In this document: positions 8,315 to 16,761 of the stretch, piece after piece | How the letters are laid out: every line of letters begins with the position of its first letter | Position numbering within the stretch: position 1 is the first letter of the stretch | DNA from: Devosia enhydra | GTDB taxonomy: Bacteria; Pseudomonadota; Alphaproteobacteria; Rhizobiales; Devosiaceae | Length of the DNA: 64,000 bases | Assembly (NCBI RefSeq): GCF_900119845.1 | Contig: NZ_FPKU01000002.1 | Location: 839,381-903,380 of the forward strand | Direction: 5' to 3' | Position numbers and translations under genes: made by a program | Notes under the pieces: model-generated | Databases searched by the model: none | Seen by the model: the letters and a program-made list of their open reading frames with translations, nothing else | What the model was told of the DNA's origin: nothing

Positions 8315-9172
8315 TCAGCCTTTGAGGCCGGAGGTTGCCACGCCATCGACTATGCGCTTCTGGAAGATGAGGAAAAAGGCCACTGCCGGCACGAGCGCCA
8401 CAACCGACATGGCCAGCATGGCGCCGTAGGCGGATTCCCCCGTGGTATCGAGAAAGACCCGCAGCCCCAGCGGCACGGTGAATTTTTCGGGCGAGGTGAT
8501 GTAGATCAGCTGCGAGAAGAAATCGTCATAGGTCCACAAGAAGGTGAAGATCGCCGTGGTGACCAGTGCCGGCAGCAGCAGCGGGAAGATGATGCGCCAA
8601 TAGGTGGCAAAGGGCCCGCAGCCATCGATCAGGGCCGCCTCGTCGAGTTCACGCGGAATGCTGCGGACGAACTGGACGATGAGGAAGACGAAGAAGGCAT
8701 CGACGGCAAGGAATTTGGGCACGATCATGGGCAGATAGGTGTCGACCCAGCCCAGTTCGCGGAAAAGCGTGTATTGCGGGATGAGCGTCACCTGATGCGG
8801 CAGCATGATGGTGGCCAGCATCAGGGCGAAGAGCGTCTTCCGGAACGGGAAATCGAGGCGCGCAAAGACATACCCCACCATCGAGCAGGCCAGGACGTTG
8901 CCGATGACGCTGACCCCGCACAGGATGATGGAGTTGACGATATAAAGGCCGAAGGATTGTCCCGTGCCTGTCCACCCCTTGATGTAATTCTCGCCCGTGG
9001 GTGGCAGCGGCAGGCCGGTCGGATCGGAAAAGATCAGCGCCTCGGGCCTGAGGCTGGCAAAGACCAGCCAGAGCAGCGGGTAGATCAGCGCGAGCGCAAG
9101 GACGAACAGCACGACCTGTCGCACGGTCTCCGGGCGGGCCGGCCGGCGATGATGGGGCGCGGCGACGCTCAC
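8315..9172 (-). CDS. Sugar ABC transporter permease (MalG type)
   Basis: A 285-residue permease with ~6 membrane segments, the first being VVLFVLALALIYPLLWLVFASL. The EAA loop reads ELDEAALIDGCGPFATYWRIIFP, and the C-terminus RIVDGVATSGLKG is the standard end of this subunit class. Its ATG overlaps the stop of the upstream permease (ATGA at 9169-9172). It is the last gene of a three-gene operon (binding protein, permease, permease) transcribed from 11468. It converges on the ATPase gene at 8300 with a 14-bp gap. No ATPase is encoded in this operon. Confidence 0.9.
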   Translation of the reverse strand: MSVAAPHHRRPARPETVRQVVLFVLALALIYPLLWLVFASLRPEALIFSDPTGLPLPPTGENYIKGWTGTGQSFGLYIVNSIILCGVSVIGNVLACSMVGYVFARLDFPFRKTLFALMLATIMLPHQVTLIPQYTLFRELGWVDTYLPMIVPKFLAVDAFFVFLIVQFVRSIPRELDEAALIDGCGPFATYWRIIFPLLLPALVTTAIFTFLWTYDDFFSQLIYITSPEKFTVPLGLRVFLDTTGESAYGAMLAMSVVALVPAVAFFLIFQKRIVDGVATSGLKG

Positions 9173-10125
9173 GTCCGGTCTCCCTTGTCGGCATAAAACA
9201 CCCAGCGCCCCGAGGTTATAAACAGCGCCGCCGTGATGATCCCGATAATGGCCAGGAGCACCCAGGCCATGGCCGAGGCATAGCCCATGCGCAGCTTGGT
9301 GAAGGCTTCGAGATAGAGGTAGAGCGAATAGAGCAGGGTCGTGTCCGATGGCCCGCCCGTTCCGCCCGAGATCACATAGGAAGGCGTGAAGGTCTGGAAG
9401 GCATTGATCACCTGCAGCACCAGATTGAAGAAGACGATCGGAGTGAGGAGCGGCAGGGTGATGGAAAAGAACATCCGCGCCGGCCCGGCGCCATCAATGG
9501 CGGCCGCTTCGTAAAGATCGGCCGGGATCTGCTTGAGGGCAGCCAGGAAGATCACCATCGGCGCGCCAAACTGCCAGATCGAGAGCGCGATGAGGGTGGA
9601 AAGCGCGGTGTCCGGCGTCGAGATCCAGCTGCGCCCCTCGATCCCGAACCATCCGAGCGCGACGTTGAAGATGCCGTCGGCGCCAAACACGATGCGCCAG
9701 ACGATGGCCGTCGCGACGCTGCCGCCCAAGAGGGAGGGCAGGTAGAAGATGGCGCGATATGGACCGATGCCGAAGCTGGCCTTGGCGAGCAGGAGTGCGA
9801 GAGCGAGCGCCACGACGAGTTTCAGCGGCACGGACACGGCGACATAGATGAAGGTGACCCAGAGGCTCTGGGCAAAGCGCGGATCGCGCAGCATGTAGGC
9901 ATAGTTGCGCGTGCCGACGAAATCGGGCGTCGTCAGCAGGTCGAAATTGGTGAAGGACAGCCAGAGGCTCATCGCCATGGGCCCGATGGTGAGCACCACA
10001 AGCCCGATAAGCCAGGGCGACAGCATCAGGAAGGCAGAGGCCGAATGCCGCTGGCGCCATCGCCGGGCCTGGGCGGAGGGACCCGACGCGGCGGAATGGG
10101 CGCCAGCGGCACTCGGCATGCTCAT
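9169..10125 (-). CDS. Sugar ABC transporter permease (MalF type)
   Basis: A 318-residue permease. A ~35-residue hydrophilic, Ala/Ser-rich N-terminus precedes SAFLMLSPWLIGLVVLTIGP, the first membrane segment. The EAA loop is ADLYEAAAIDGAGPARMFFSITLP. The start at 10125 is set by the ATGA overlap with the binding-protein stop; a 512-codon open frame continuing upstream is only a shadow across that gene. It partners with the permease at 8315-9172. Confidence 0.9.
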   Translation of the reverse strand: MSMPSAAGAHSAASGPSAQARRWRQRHSASAFLMLSPWLIGLVVLTIGPMAMSLWLSFTNFDLLTTPDFVGTRNYAYMLRDPRFAQSLWVTFIYVAVSVPLKLVVALALALLLAKASFGIGPYRAIFYLPSLLGGSVATAIVWRIVFGADGIFNVALGWFGIEGRSWISTPDTALSTLIALSIWQFGAPMVIFLAALKQIPADLYEAAAIDGAGPARMFFSITLPLLTPIVFFNLVLQVINAFQTFTPSYVISGGTGGPSDTTLLYSLYLYLEAFTKLRMGYASAMAWVLLAIIGIITAALFITSGRWVFYADKGDRT

Positions 10126-11468
10126 CGCGACAGAAGGTCCGCGGCCTGGTCGAGGAAGCGCTGGGCGCCTTCGGCGATCGAGACGCGGCCGAAGGCGATG
10201 TCCTGACCTGTGCGGGTAAAGAGCTGGTCGACATCGAGCATGCCGCTGAACGAGGCGGAGGGCGGGGCCGTGAGCGGACCGCTTGAGACCGTGTCGATAA
10301 AGGCCACCTGCTCCTGGTCGATCGGGGTCAGGGTCGGTTCGAGCAGAGCGCGGGCTTGCGACGATGACGGCACGCCTCGCGTCATGCCCAGCACCTTGAG
10401 CACTTCGGGGTCGCTGACAAAGGCGCTGACCGCGGCCACGGCCGTATCGACATTGCGGCTTCTCGCGGTCACCGAGATGAGGTTGCCCGGGCGGACATAT
10501 TGATGGGCATGCTCGCCTGCCGAGGGCTGGAGAGCAAGGCCCAGATCGTCGGGCTGGAGGCTCGCAAGGGTCGTCTGGCCCTGCGACCACTGGAAGGTCA
10601 TGGCCGAGCGGCCGAGCACGAAGGGCATCGTGGCATTGTCGCCCTGCGTATGGGCGGCCTGCACGTCGGGCTGAACGATCGAGCCGGCCGCGCGCATGTC
10701 GGCCCACATCTGGAACCAGGCGCTGAGATCCTCGACGGTGTCGGTGCGTTCGCCCGCTTCAGTGTAGAGCTGGCGGCCGGTACGGCCCAGATACCAGACC
10801 TCATAGACCTCCTGGCGCGCCGAGGCATCGTCGGCCCCGACATAGGCGCCATTGGCGGCCTTGGTGATCTCGGCGGCGAGGGCGGCGAAATCCTCCCAGC
10901 TCCAGTCGCCCGCCGGTTCGGCAATGCCGAGCGCGGCGAATTTGGTCTGGTTGATGATGGTAGCCGGCGTCGTGCCCGACAGCGGCAGCGCATAGAGCAC
11001 GCCGTCGACCGAACCGCTGGCGAGAGCCGCTTCGTTGAAGCCCGAAACATCGAGCTTGCCGGAAGCGACATAGGGCCCGAGGTCGAGCAGAACGCCGCGG
11101 CTGCCATAATCGGCGAGCTCGGGCGCAAAGTTCATCTGGATGATGTCCGGAGCGTTGCCGCCCGCGACCTGGGTTGCGAACTTATCGAAATAGCCCGCAA
11201 AGCCGCTCCACTCGGTGGTGAAGGTGACGCCCGGATATTTGGCGGAGATCAGGTCGAGTGCGGCGCGCGTGGCGACGGCGCGGGGCTCCCCGCCCCACCA
11301 GGCCATGCGCAGATCGGCGGGCGCGACCTCCTGGGCCATGGCTGCCGTGCCCATGGCCAACTGCCCTGCGAGGGTCAGGGCCGTGGTGGTGGCAAGCAAG
11401 CGCATGATGGCGGCGCGACGGGTAAGGCGCCGGCTTTGTCCGGGTCGTGACAGGGCAGATGGTGACAC
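10122..11468 (-). CDS. Sugar ABC transporter substrate-binding protein
   Basis: A 448-residue family 1 binding protein. The N-terminus is Arg-rich followed by a hydrophobic stretch ending in AMGTAAMAQ, a signal peptide (Sec, or weakly Tat-like because of the RR pair). The mature start resembles sugar-binding proteins (LRMAWWGGEPRAVATRAALDL, then KYPGVTFTTEW and DIIQMNFAPELADYG). The GTG start at 11468 is supported by a strong AGGAGGAGG 8 nt upstream, preferred to an internal ATG at 11405. It heads the operon that continues into two permeases. A divergent ROK regulator with an operator-like palindrome in between suggests sugar-responsive control. Confidence 0.88.
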   Translation of the reverse strand: MSPSALSRPGQSRRLTRRAAIMRLLATTTALTLAGQLAMGTAAMAQEVAPADLRMAWWGGEPRAVATRAALDLISAKYPGVTFTTEWSGFAGYFDKFATQVAGGNAPDIIQMNFAPELADYGSRGVLLDLGPYVASGKLDVSGFNEAALASGSVDGVLYALPLSGTTPATIINQTKFAALGIAEPAGDWSWEDFAALAAEITKAANGAYVGADDASARQEVYEVWYLGRTGRQLYTEAGERTDTVEDLSAWFQMWADMRAAGSIVQPDVQAAHTQGDNATMPFVLGRSAMTFQWSQGQTTLASLQPDDLGLALQPSAGEHAHQYVRPGNLISVTARSRNVDTAVAAVSAFVSDPEVLKVLGMTRGVPSSSQARALLEPTLTPIDQEQVAFIDTVSSGPLTAPPSASFSGMLDVDQLFTRTGQDIAFGRVSIAEGAQRFLDQAADLLSR

Positions 11469-11518
11469 GTGCAGATCCTCCTCCTAAAGTCACAGAGCTT
11501 CACGCTTTGTGTTTATGG

Positions 11519-11535
11519 AAACCTACATTAGGTTT
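11519..11535. promoter_or_regulatory. Operator-like perfect inverted repeat (ROK regulator site)
   Basis: AAACCTA-cat-TAGGTTT is a perfect 7-bp inverted repeat with a 3-bp spacer, flanked almost symmetrically by GTTT (11511-11514) and AAAC (11541-11544). It lies in the 111-bp AT-rich gap between the binding-protein gene (minus) and the ROK gene (plus). This is the only strong dyad I see in that gap and the expected place for the ROK repressor to act on both promoters. Confidence 0.65.
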
Positions 11536-11579
11536 GCCGCAAACAAAAGAGAATTTATTGACGGCGAATTGTCAGAGAG

Positions 11580-12896
11580 ATGATGACCACCATCCCCGCG
11601 CCTGATGGCCCCCGCTCCCTTGCCGCTCCCCCTACGGAACTGGCGCTTTCGCTGGCCCATGTCCTGGCTTTGGTGCGCAGCCGCCTTGCGGTGACGCGCC
11701 CCGATGTGGCGCGCGTCTCGGGCTATGGGCGCACCGTGGTGACCGAGAGGCTGGGGCAGCTGATCGGCGCCGGGCTCGTCGAGGAAGGGGAAAAGGGGGT
11801 TATCCCGCGCGGTCGTGCGCCGCGGCTCCTGAGCTTCCTGCCCGATGCGGGGGTGATCCTCACCGCCGAAATCGAGGCCAATGCGCTGACCGTCGGGGTC
11901 ACCGATCTCGATGGGCGCATCCTCGTCACCCGGGATGTGCCGCATGTGCTTACCCCCGATGTCGAGGTGGTGATGGCGGTGCTCGACGAGGCCTTCGGCG
12001 CGGCCCTCGCCGAAGCCGGCGTTTCGGCCCAGAAGGTCTGGGGGATCGGGCTCGGCGTGCCGTTTCCCGTCGACTACGCGACCGCCCGCCCCATCGCCAC
12101 CTCCGGCTGGAATGCCTGGGACGGCTATGGCCTCAGGGCGCATCTCGAACAGCGCTTCGGGGCGCCGACCTGGGCCGACAACGACGTCAACCTGATGGCC
12201 CTTGGCGAACTGCGTTCGGGCGTGGCGCGAGGGGTCGGCGATTTCGTCTATGTGCGTGTCGGGCGTGGCGTGGGTGGCGGCGTCGTCAGCGGCGGGCGGC
12301 TGCATCGCGGGGCGCAAGGGGCGGCCGGAGCGCTGGGCCACATCAAGGTAGTGGAAGGCTCGAGGATCGTCTGCCGCTGCGGCAGCACGGGGTGCCTTCA
12401 GACCGTGGCCAGCGGCGGCGCGCTCGTTGCCGAGGCCATGGCCCTGGCGCAGAGCGGGCAAAGCCCCTATCTGGCGCACCGGCTCGCGGCCAAAGGCGAG
12501 GTCGAACTCGAGGATCTTGCAGCCGCAGCGCTTGAGGGCGACGCCGAAGCCAGCGCCGCGCTTGAACGCTCGGCAGCCTATCTCGGCACGGCCATCGCCA
12601 CGGCCGTCAATTTTCACAATCCCGCGCTGGTCCTGCTCGGGGGGCCGGTGGTGGGGCTTTCGCAGGCCTATCTCGCCACCGTGCGCGGCACGGTTCTGCG
12701 CAAGGCCCTGCCGCTGGCCACCCGCGACCTCAGGATCGAGGTGTCGCCGCTGGGCGATCGGGCCGGCCTTGTCGGTGCCGCTGCCATGGTGGTGGACGAA
12801 TTGCTGAGCCCCGGCCTGCTCGAGCGCTGGATCGAAGCCGGCAGCCCCCGGGTCCTCGCGGGCGAGGGGTCCTCAGCCCTCAGTCCAGAGGCCTGA
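11580..12896 (+). CDS. ROK-family transcriptional regulator
   Basis: A 438-residue repressor of the NagC/XylR type. Residues ~25-85 form a winged helix (LAVTRPDVARVSGYGRTVVTERLGQLIGAGLV). The rest is the actin-like ROK domain with the sugar/catalytic Asp motif WADNDVN and the zinc signature GHIKVV...CRCGSTGCLQT. ROK regulators bind a sugar or sugar phosphate and release DNA. The start could be either ATG of the ATGATG pair at 11580/11583. It is divergent from a sugar-type importer and overlaps the 3' end of the convergent gene at 12873 by 24 bp, so it probably controls both the transporter and that enzyme. Confidence 0.9.
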   Translation: MMTTIPAPDGPRSLAAPPTELALSLAHVLALVRSRLAVTRPDVARVSGYGRTVVTERLGQLIGAGLVEEGEKGVIPRGRAPRLLSFLPDAGVILTAEIEANALTVGVTDLDGRILVTRDVPHVLTPDVEVVMAVLDEAFGAALAEAGVSAQKVWGIGLGVPFPVDYATARPIATSGWNAWDGYGLRAHLEQRFGAPTWADNDVNLMALGELRSGVARGVGDFVYVRVGRGVGGGVVSGGRLHRGAQGAAGALGHIKVVEGSRIVCRCGSTGCLQTVASGGALVAEAMALAQSGQSPYLAHRLAAKGEVELEDLAAAALEGDAEASAALERSAAYLGTAIATAVNFHNPALVLLGGPVVGLSQAYLATVRGTVLRKALPLATRDLRIEVSPLGDRAGLVGAAAMVVDELLSPGLLERWIEAGSPRVLAGEGSSALSPEA

Positions 12897-14126
12897 CAGC
12901 GCCGCGGTGTGGGCGATCGTTTCAACGATGACGAACGGCACGGTATAGAGCCGCGACCAGTCGTAGTGCAGCAGCACCGCCTCGATCAGCCTGCGCTGTG
13001 ACTTGATGAACGCGCGGTCGCCGCTGGCCACGATCACCCAGGCGGCAAAGATCGGCTCGGTCACGAGGCCGAATTCATAGGGGCCGCGCGGGGAGACCTC
13101 ATAGCCCCATTCCACCTGCTGCATGGCCAGCTGCCGCGCATCCCAGGCATCGGTCTGGGGCCGCCAGATGGCGTTGAGATAGCGCCAGTCGAGCTCGAAA
13201 TGCCGCGTGTCCCCGTTGTCGAAGAGGCCGTAGCGCTCGGCATGGGGCACGGCGGCGCGCGCATTGGCGGCAAGGCCGCGTTCGAAGGCAGCCCTGATCT
13301 CGAGGTCATCCTCGAGCCGGGCGAGCCAGTGAAGGGCGGGTTGGGACGAGCCGCTGAGCCAGAACCGGTGGGAGTTGGCGCCCGGTGGGCCATAGGGGGC
13401 GCCGCGTTCGAGCAGAGCAAGGGTCGGGGCCGCCTTTCCCGGCTGCGTCATGGCCAGAGCGTCCCGATAGCGCTCGAGCCAGATGGCATCCCCTGTCAGG
13501 ACATGGGCGATGCGGGTAACGAACGGAATGCGCACCACATGGGCGTTCCGCGTGGCGAGGAAGGCGCCATAATGCTGGAAATCCTCGGGGTCCGAGGGGA
13601 TTTTCCACGCCCGCTTTTCAAGCGCCGTGATCTTGTCCACGAGCAGGGCGCCCACGGCATCGCGCAGCGCCGGATCGGGAATGCCGCTCTGGTGGAAGGT
13701 CCAGAGGGCGAGGATCCACGGAAAGACCTGATCGTCCGAACTGCAAGGGTAGTGCGCCCCCGACGGCATCAGCAGGTTGCGCGCAACGAAGCCCGGCACT
13801 GCGCTCACCGTACCCAGCCGCGTCAGGGTCCGGGCGATCCTTACGGCACGCTCGGCTGCGTCGGCATCGCCTGTCGCCTGCCAGCGGGCGCATTGGCCGA
13901 GCAGCAGCAAGGCGTTGTAGAACGCGCCGTCTTCGATGGGGACCTGATAGCTCAGGGCGTTGGGGCGACGCTCCGCGATATCGGCTTCTGTGGGCAGGTG
14001 CACCGTCCCTGCAGCATCGGTGTGGTCATAAAGGATGCCGGTTTCGGCATTCATGAACCGGCCCCAGATTTCCGAGCGCGCGGCCGCGACGGATGTGGCG
14101 ATGGCATCGGGCAGCAGAGCGGTCAT
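12873..14126 (-). CDS. Putative alpha/alpha-barrel carbohydrate-active protein
   Basis: A 417-residue cytoplasmic protein (no signal peptide). It is rich in evenly spaced helices with aromatic/acidic clusters (SYQVPIEDGAFYNALLLLGQCARWQ, HYPCSSDDQVFPWILALWTFHQSGI, SHRFWLSGSSQPALHWLARLEDD), the look of six-hairpin glycosidase folds. I cannot name a glycoside hydrolase or epimerase family with confidence. Its neighbours, a ROK regulator and a sugar importer lacking an ATPase, fit an intracellular step on an imported sugar or oligosaccharide. The ATG lies after TGAGGTGAGGA. Its 3' end overlaps the convergent ROK gene. Confidence 0.6.
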   Translation of the reverse strand: MTALLPDAIATSVAAARSEIWGRFMNAETGILYDHTDAAGTVHLPTEADIAERRPNALSYQVPIEDGAFYNALLLLGQCARWQATGDADAAERAVRIARTLTRLGTVSAVPGFVARNLLMPSGAHYPCSSDDQVFPWILALWTFHQSGIPDPALRDAVGALLVDKITALEKRAWKIPSDPEDFQHYGAFLATRNAHVVRIPFVTRIAHVLTGDAIWLERYRDALAMTQPGKAAPTLALLERGAPYGPPGANSHRFWLSGSSQPALHWLARLEDDLEIRAAFERGLAANARAAVPHAERYGLFDNGDTRHFELDWRYLNAIWRPQTDAWDARQLAMQQVEWGYEVSPRGPYEFGLVTEPIFAAWVIVASGDRAFIKSQRRLIEAVLLHYDWSRLYTVPFVIVETIAHTAALSGLWTEG

Positions 14127-14194
14127 TGGGTCCTCACCTCAAGTCTTTAGGTGCGTACCATACATATATATGCTTCTGCCAACCAAAAATTACG
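14127..14194 (-). promoter_or_regulatory. AT-rich promoter region of the alpha/alpha-barrel gene
   Basis: This short gap holds the perfect 10-bp palindrome CATATATATG (14163-14172) and, next to it, the near-palindrome GGTGCGTACC (14151-14160). It is much richer in A+T than its surroundings. A minus-strand pair TTGGTT-N18-TATGGT can be read but is weak. Assignment as promoter/operator is by position and composition. Confidence 0.3.
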
Positions 14195-14572
14195 TCATGG
14201 AGGGGCCTCGCATGCGGGACCTGACCAGATGGTGATCGGTTCGCCGGCCGTCTCGCCCAGGGTCAGGCATCGCCCCTCGGCAACGCAGAGGCTCCACGGG
14301 CTGGCCGTGGCGCCGGACGCGGCGAGGTTGAGGGATTTCAGCGGCGGAAGGCCTGGGTGGTAATGCCAGCGTCCCTCGCGCAGCACCGCATCGGGTGGCG
14401 GCGCAATGCCCGCCCCCGAGCCCGCGACGCTGGCCTCGCTCAGCACGAGGCGCTCGCCCTCGATGCTCCAGTTTTCCTGCCAGAGCGTGTGCTCCACCGA
14501 ATGCGTCCAGCTCAGGGTGAAGCTGGATGCAACAAGCGCAGTTATCGCACCTGCCGATGCTATGCAGAGCAT
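14195..14572 (-). CDS. DUF1850 protein associated with TAXI TRAP transporter
   Basis: A small (125-residue) protein with one N-terminal membrane/signal segment (MLCIASAGAITALVASS). The DUF1850 core SFTLSWTHSVEHTLWQENW follows, with a second conserved block GEPITIWSGP at the C-terminus. DUF1850 genes are habitual neighbours of TAXI-type TRAP transporters; their function is unknown. The chosen ATG lies 7 bp after the TRAP membrane gene. A longer reading from 14650 would overlap that gene by 71 bp and adds only an Arg/Pro-rich stretch. It is the third gene of the operon transcribed from 17724. Confidence 0.7.
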   Translation of the reverse strand: MLCIASAGAITALVASSFTLSWTHSVEHTLWQENWSIEGERLVLSEASVAGSGAGIAPPPDAVLREGRWHYHPGLPPLKSLNLAASGATASPWSLCVAEGRCLTLGETAGEPITIWSGPACEAPP

Positions 14573-14579
14573 GACAAGG

Positions 14580-16682
14580 TCACGCCAGGCTGGCCTTGAG
14601 CCGGCGCGTGCGCCACCAATGCTGCCCGATGAACAGGGCGGCAAGGGCAAAGCCCAGTTCGTCGGTGAGCGGGAGAGCCAGCATCAGCAGGATGCCGATG
14701 CCAAAGGCTGCGATGCGTTCGAGCCAGTTGGCCTTGCCCAAGAGATAGCCCACCACGGCCACGCCCCAGAGCCCGATGGCGAGCACCGTCTTGAAGAGGA
14801 TATAGGCCACCTCGACCGGATAGCCGAACTGCGCGGCGATCGCCCCACCATCCTGCAGCATCAGCGAGGGCGTATAGACCGCCATGAACGGCACGATGAA
14901 GCCGGCCGCGGCGAGCTTGGTCGCCTGGAGCGAGATCTTGAGCCCGGAGGTCTTGGCCATGGGCGCCGCGGCGAAGCAGGCCAGCGCGACGGGCGGGGTC
15001 AGGTCTGCCATGATGCCAAAATAGAAGACGAACATGTGGCTCACGAGCAGCGGCACGCCCAGTTCGAGCAGTGCCGGGCCGGCCAGCGATGAGGTAATGA
15101 TGTAGTTGGGGATGGTAGGGATGCCCATGCCCAGAACGAGGCAGGTGAGCATGGTCAGAACCAGCGACAGGAAGAGGTTGCTCTCCCCGATCGCGATGAT
15201 GGCGCCGATGAAGGTCGAGGCGATGCCGGTCAGCGTCAGCGTGCCGATGACGATGCCGACAATGGCGCAGGCGATGCCCACCGGCAGGGCGTTGCGCGCC
15301 CCCTCGGCCAGCGAATCGCGGACGATGGCGAGGGTCTCCCATCCGCCTTTGACAAAGACGCAGGCAAGCACCAGCGCGCCGATGACGAGGGCGAGGAAAT
15401 TGACCCCGAAGCGCAAAAAGGCGGCCGAGGCCAGGCCCAGCGCGATCCAGAAGACATAGCGGAAAACGCGCGGGCCTATGGCTGCCGCCAGAGGAGTTCC
15501 GAGGATCAGCACCACGACGAGGGCGAGACCCATGGTGCCGGCAAAGATCGGCGTGTAGCCGGCAAAGAGCAGGTAGACGAGCGCGGCAAGCGGCAGAACC
15601 AGCGGCCAGTGATCGCGTACCGCGTGCCAGGGATTGGGCAGTTCGGCCTTGTCCATGCCGCTGAGCCCGGCCTTGCCCGCCTCCAGATGCACCACCCAGA
15701 AGCAGGTGGCGAAATAGAGGATTGCCGGGATCAGGGCCGCGATGACGATGGTGCTGTAGGGCACATCGAGCGTTTCGGCCATGATGAAGGCCACGGCCCC
15801 CATGATCGGCGGCATGATCTGCCCGCCCATCGAGGAGGTGGCTTCGACCCCGCCGGCAAAGGCGGAGCGGAAGCCGAAGCGCTTCATCAGGGGAATGGTG
15901 AACTGCCCGCTCGCCACAACATTGGCGACGCCCGAGCCCGAAATCGTACCCATCAGCGCCGAGGAAAGGGTGCAGACCTGCGCCGGTCCGCCGCGCCAGC
16001 CTCCCACGAGCCCGAGGGCGAAATCGTTGAAGAGGCGGATCATTCCGGCCTTCTCGAGGAAGGCGGCAAAAACCACGAAGATGAAGATATAGGCGGCCGA
16101 GACATAGATCGGCGTGCCGTAAATGCCCTCGGTGCCGAAGCCGAAATGCTCGATGATCTGGGCATAATCATAGCCCCGATGAATGAAAGGGCCCGGCATG
16201 TACTGGCCGAAAAAGCAGTAGGCGAGGAAAAGGCCCGAAATGATGGCGAGCGGCCAGCCCATCAGGCGCCGCGCCGCCTCGAACACCAGAACGATGACGA
16301 TGGTGCCCATGACGAGATCGAGCGTCGTCAGAAAGCTGCTGCGGCGCAGGAGGTCGGCGTAAAACACCCAGTTATAAAGGCCGGTCAGGAAGCCCAGTAT
16401 GCCCAGGCTCCAGAACCACACGCGCCCGAGCGTCGTTCTGGCCACGAGATTGCCCACGAGCGCAAAGCCCAGCAGCAGCAGGAACCCCACATGCATGGCC
16501 CGCACCACCTGGCTCGGCAGCGTGCCATAGGCGGCCGTCCAGAGCTGGAAGAGGGCGAAGGCGATGGCGATGCCGAAGGCGATGCGGCCCATGAGGCCGG
16601 GCCCGAAGCCCGGCGGCAGGCCTTCGACGGCTTCCTCGGCACTTTCGACATGCGGCTGCGTCGCCGCTTGAGCGGTGGTCAT
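14580..16682 (-). CDS. TRAP transporter fused permease (4TM-12TM, TAXI type)
   Basis: A 700-residue inner-membrane protein fusing the small (DctQ-like) and large (DctM-like) TRAP subunits, as is usual for TAXI systems. Many hydrophobic segments span the length. Conserved stretches of the large subunit include GTISGSGVANVVASGQFTIPLMKR, a glycine-rich loop following IPTIPNYIITSSLAGPALLELG, and the block YFGIMADLTPPVALACFAAAP. It couples substrate entry to an ion gradient. It lies 79 bp downstream of the TAXI binding-protein gene in the same operon. Substrate is unknown; known TAXI systems take small organic acids. Confidence 0.93.
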   Translation of the reverse strand: MTTAQAATQPHVESAEEAVEGLPPGFGPGLMGRIAFGIAIAFALFQLWTAAYGTLPSQVVRAMHVGFLLLLGFALVGNLVARTTLGRVWFWSLGILGFLTGLYNWVFYADLLRRSSFLTTLDLVMGTIVIVLVFEAARRLMGWPLAIISGLFLAYCFFGQYMPGPFIHRGYDYAQIIEHFGFGTEGIYGTPIYVSAAYIFIFVVFAAFLEKAGMIRLFNDFALGLVGGWRGGPAQVCTLSSALMGTISGSGVANVVASGQFTIPLMKRFGFRSAFAGGVEATSSMGGQIMPPIMGAVAFIMAETLDVPYSTIVIAALIPAILYFATCFWVVHLEAGKAGLSGMDKAELPNPWHAVRDHWPLVLPLAALVYLLFAGYTPIFAGTMGLALVVVLILGTPLAAAIGPRVFRYVFWIALGLASAAFLRFGVNFLALVIGALVLACVFVKGGWETLAIVRDSLAEGARNALPVGIACAIVGIVIGTLTLTGIASTFIGAIIAIGESNLFLSLVLTMLTCLVLGMGIPTIPNYIITSSLAGPALLELGVPLLVSHMFVFYFGIMADLTPPVALACFAAAPMAKTSGLKISLQATKLAAAGFIVPFMAVYTPSLMLQDGGAIAAQFGYPVEVAYILFKTVLAIGLWGVAVVGYLLGKANWLERIAAFGIGILLMLALPLTDELGFALAALFIGQHWWRTRRLKASLA

Positions 16683-16761
16683 CGCGTTTCCTCCCCGAAC
16701 GCTTGGCGATGATGCGCCCGGAGGCTTGCCCCGGGCGCCGCGGATTGAGCGAAGCTGCCCC

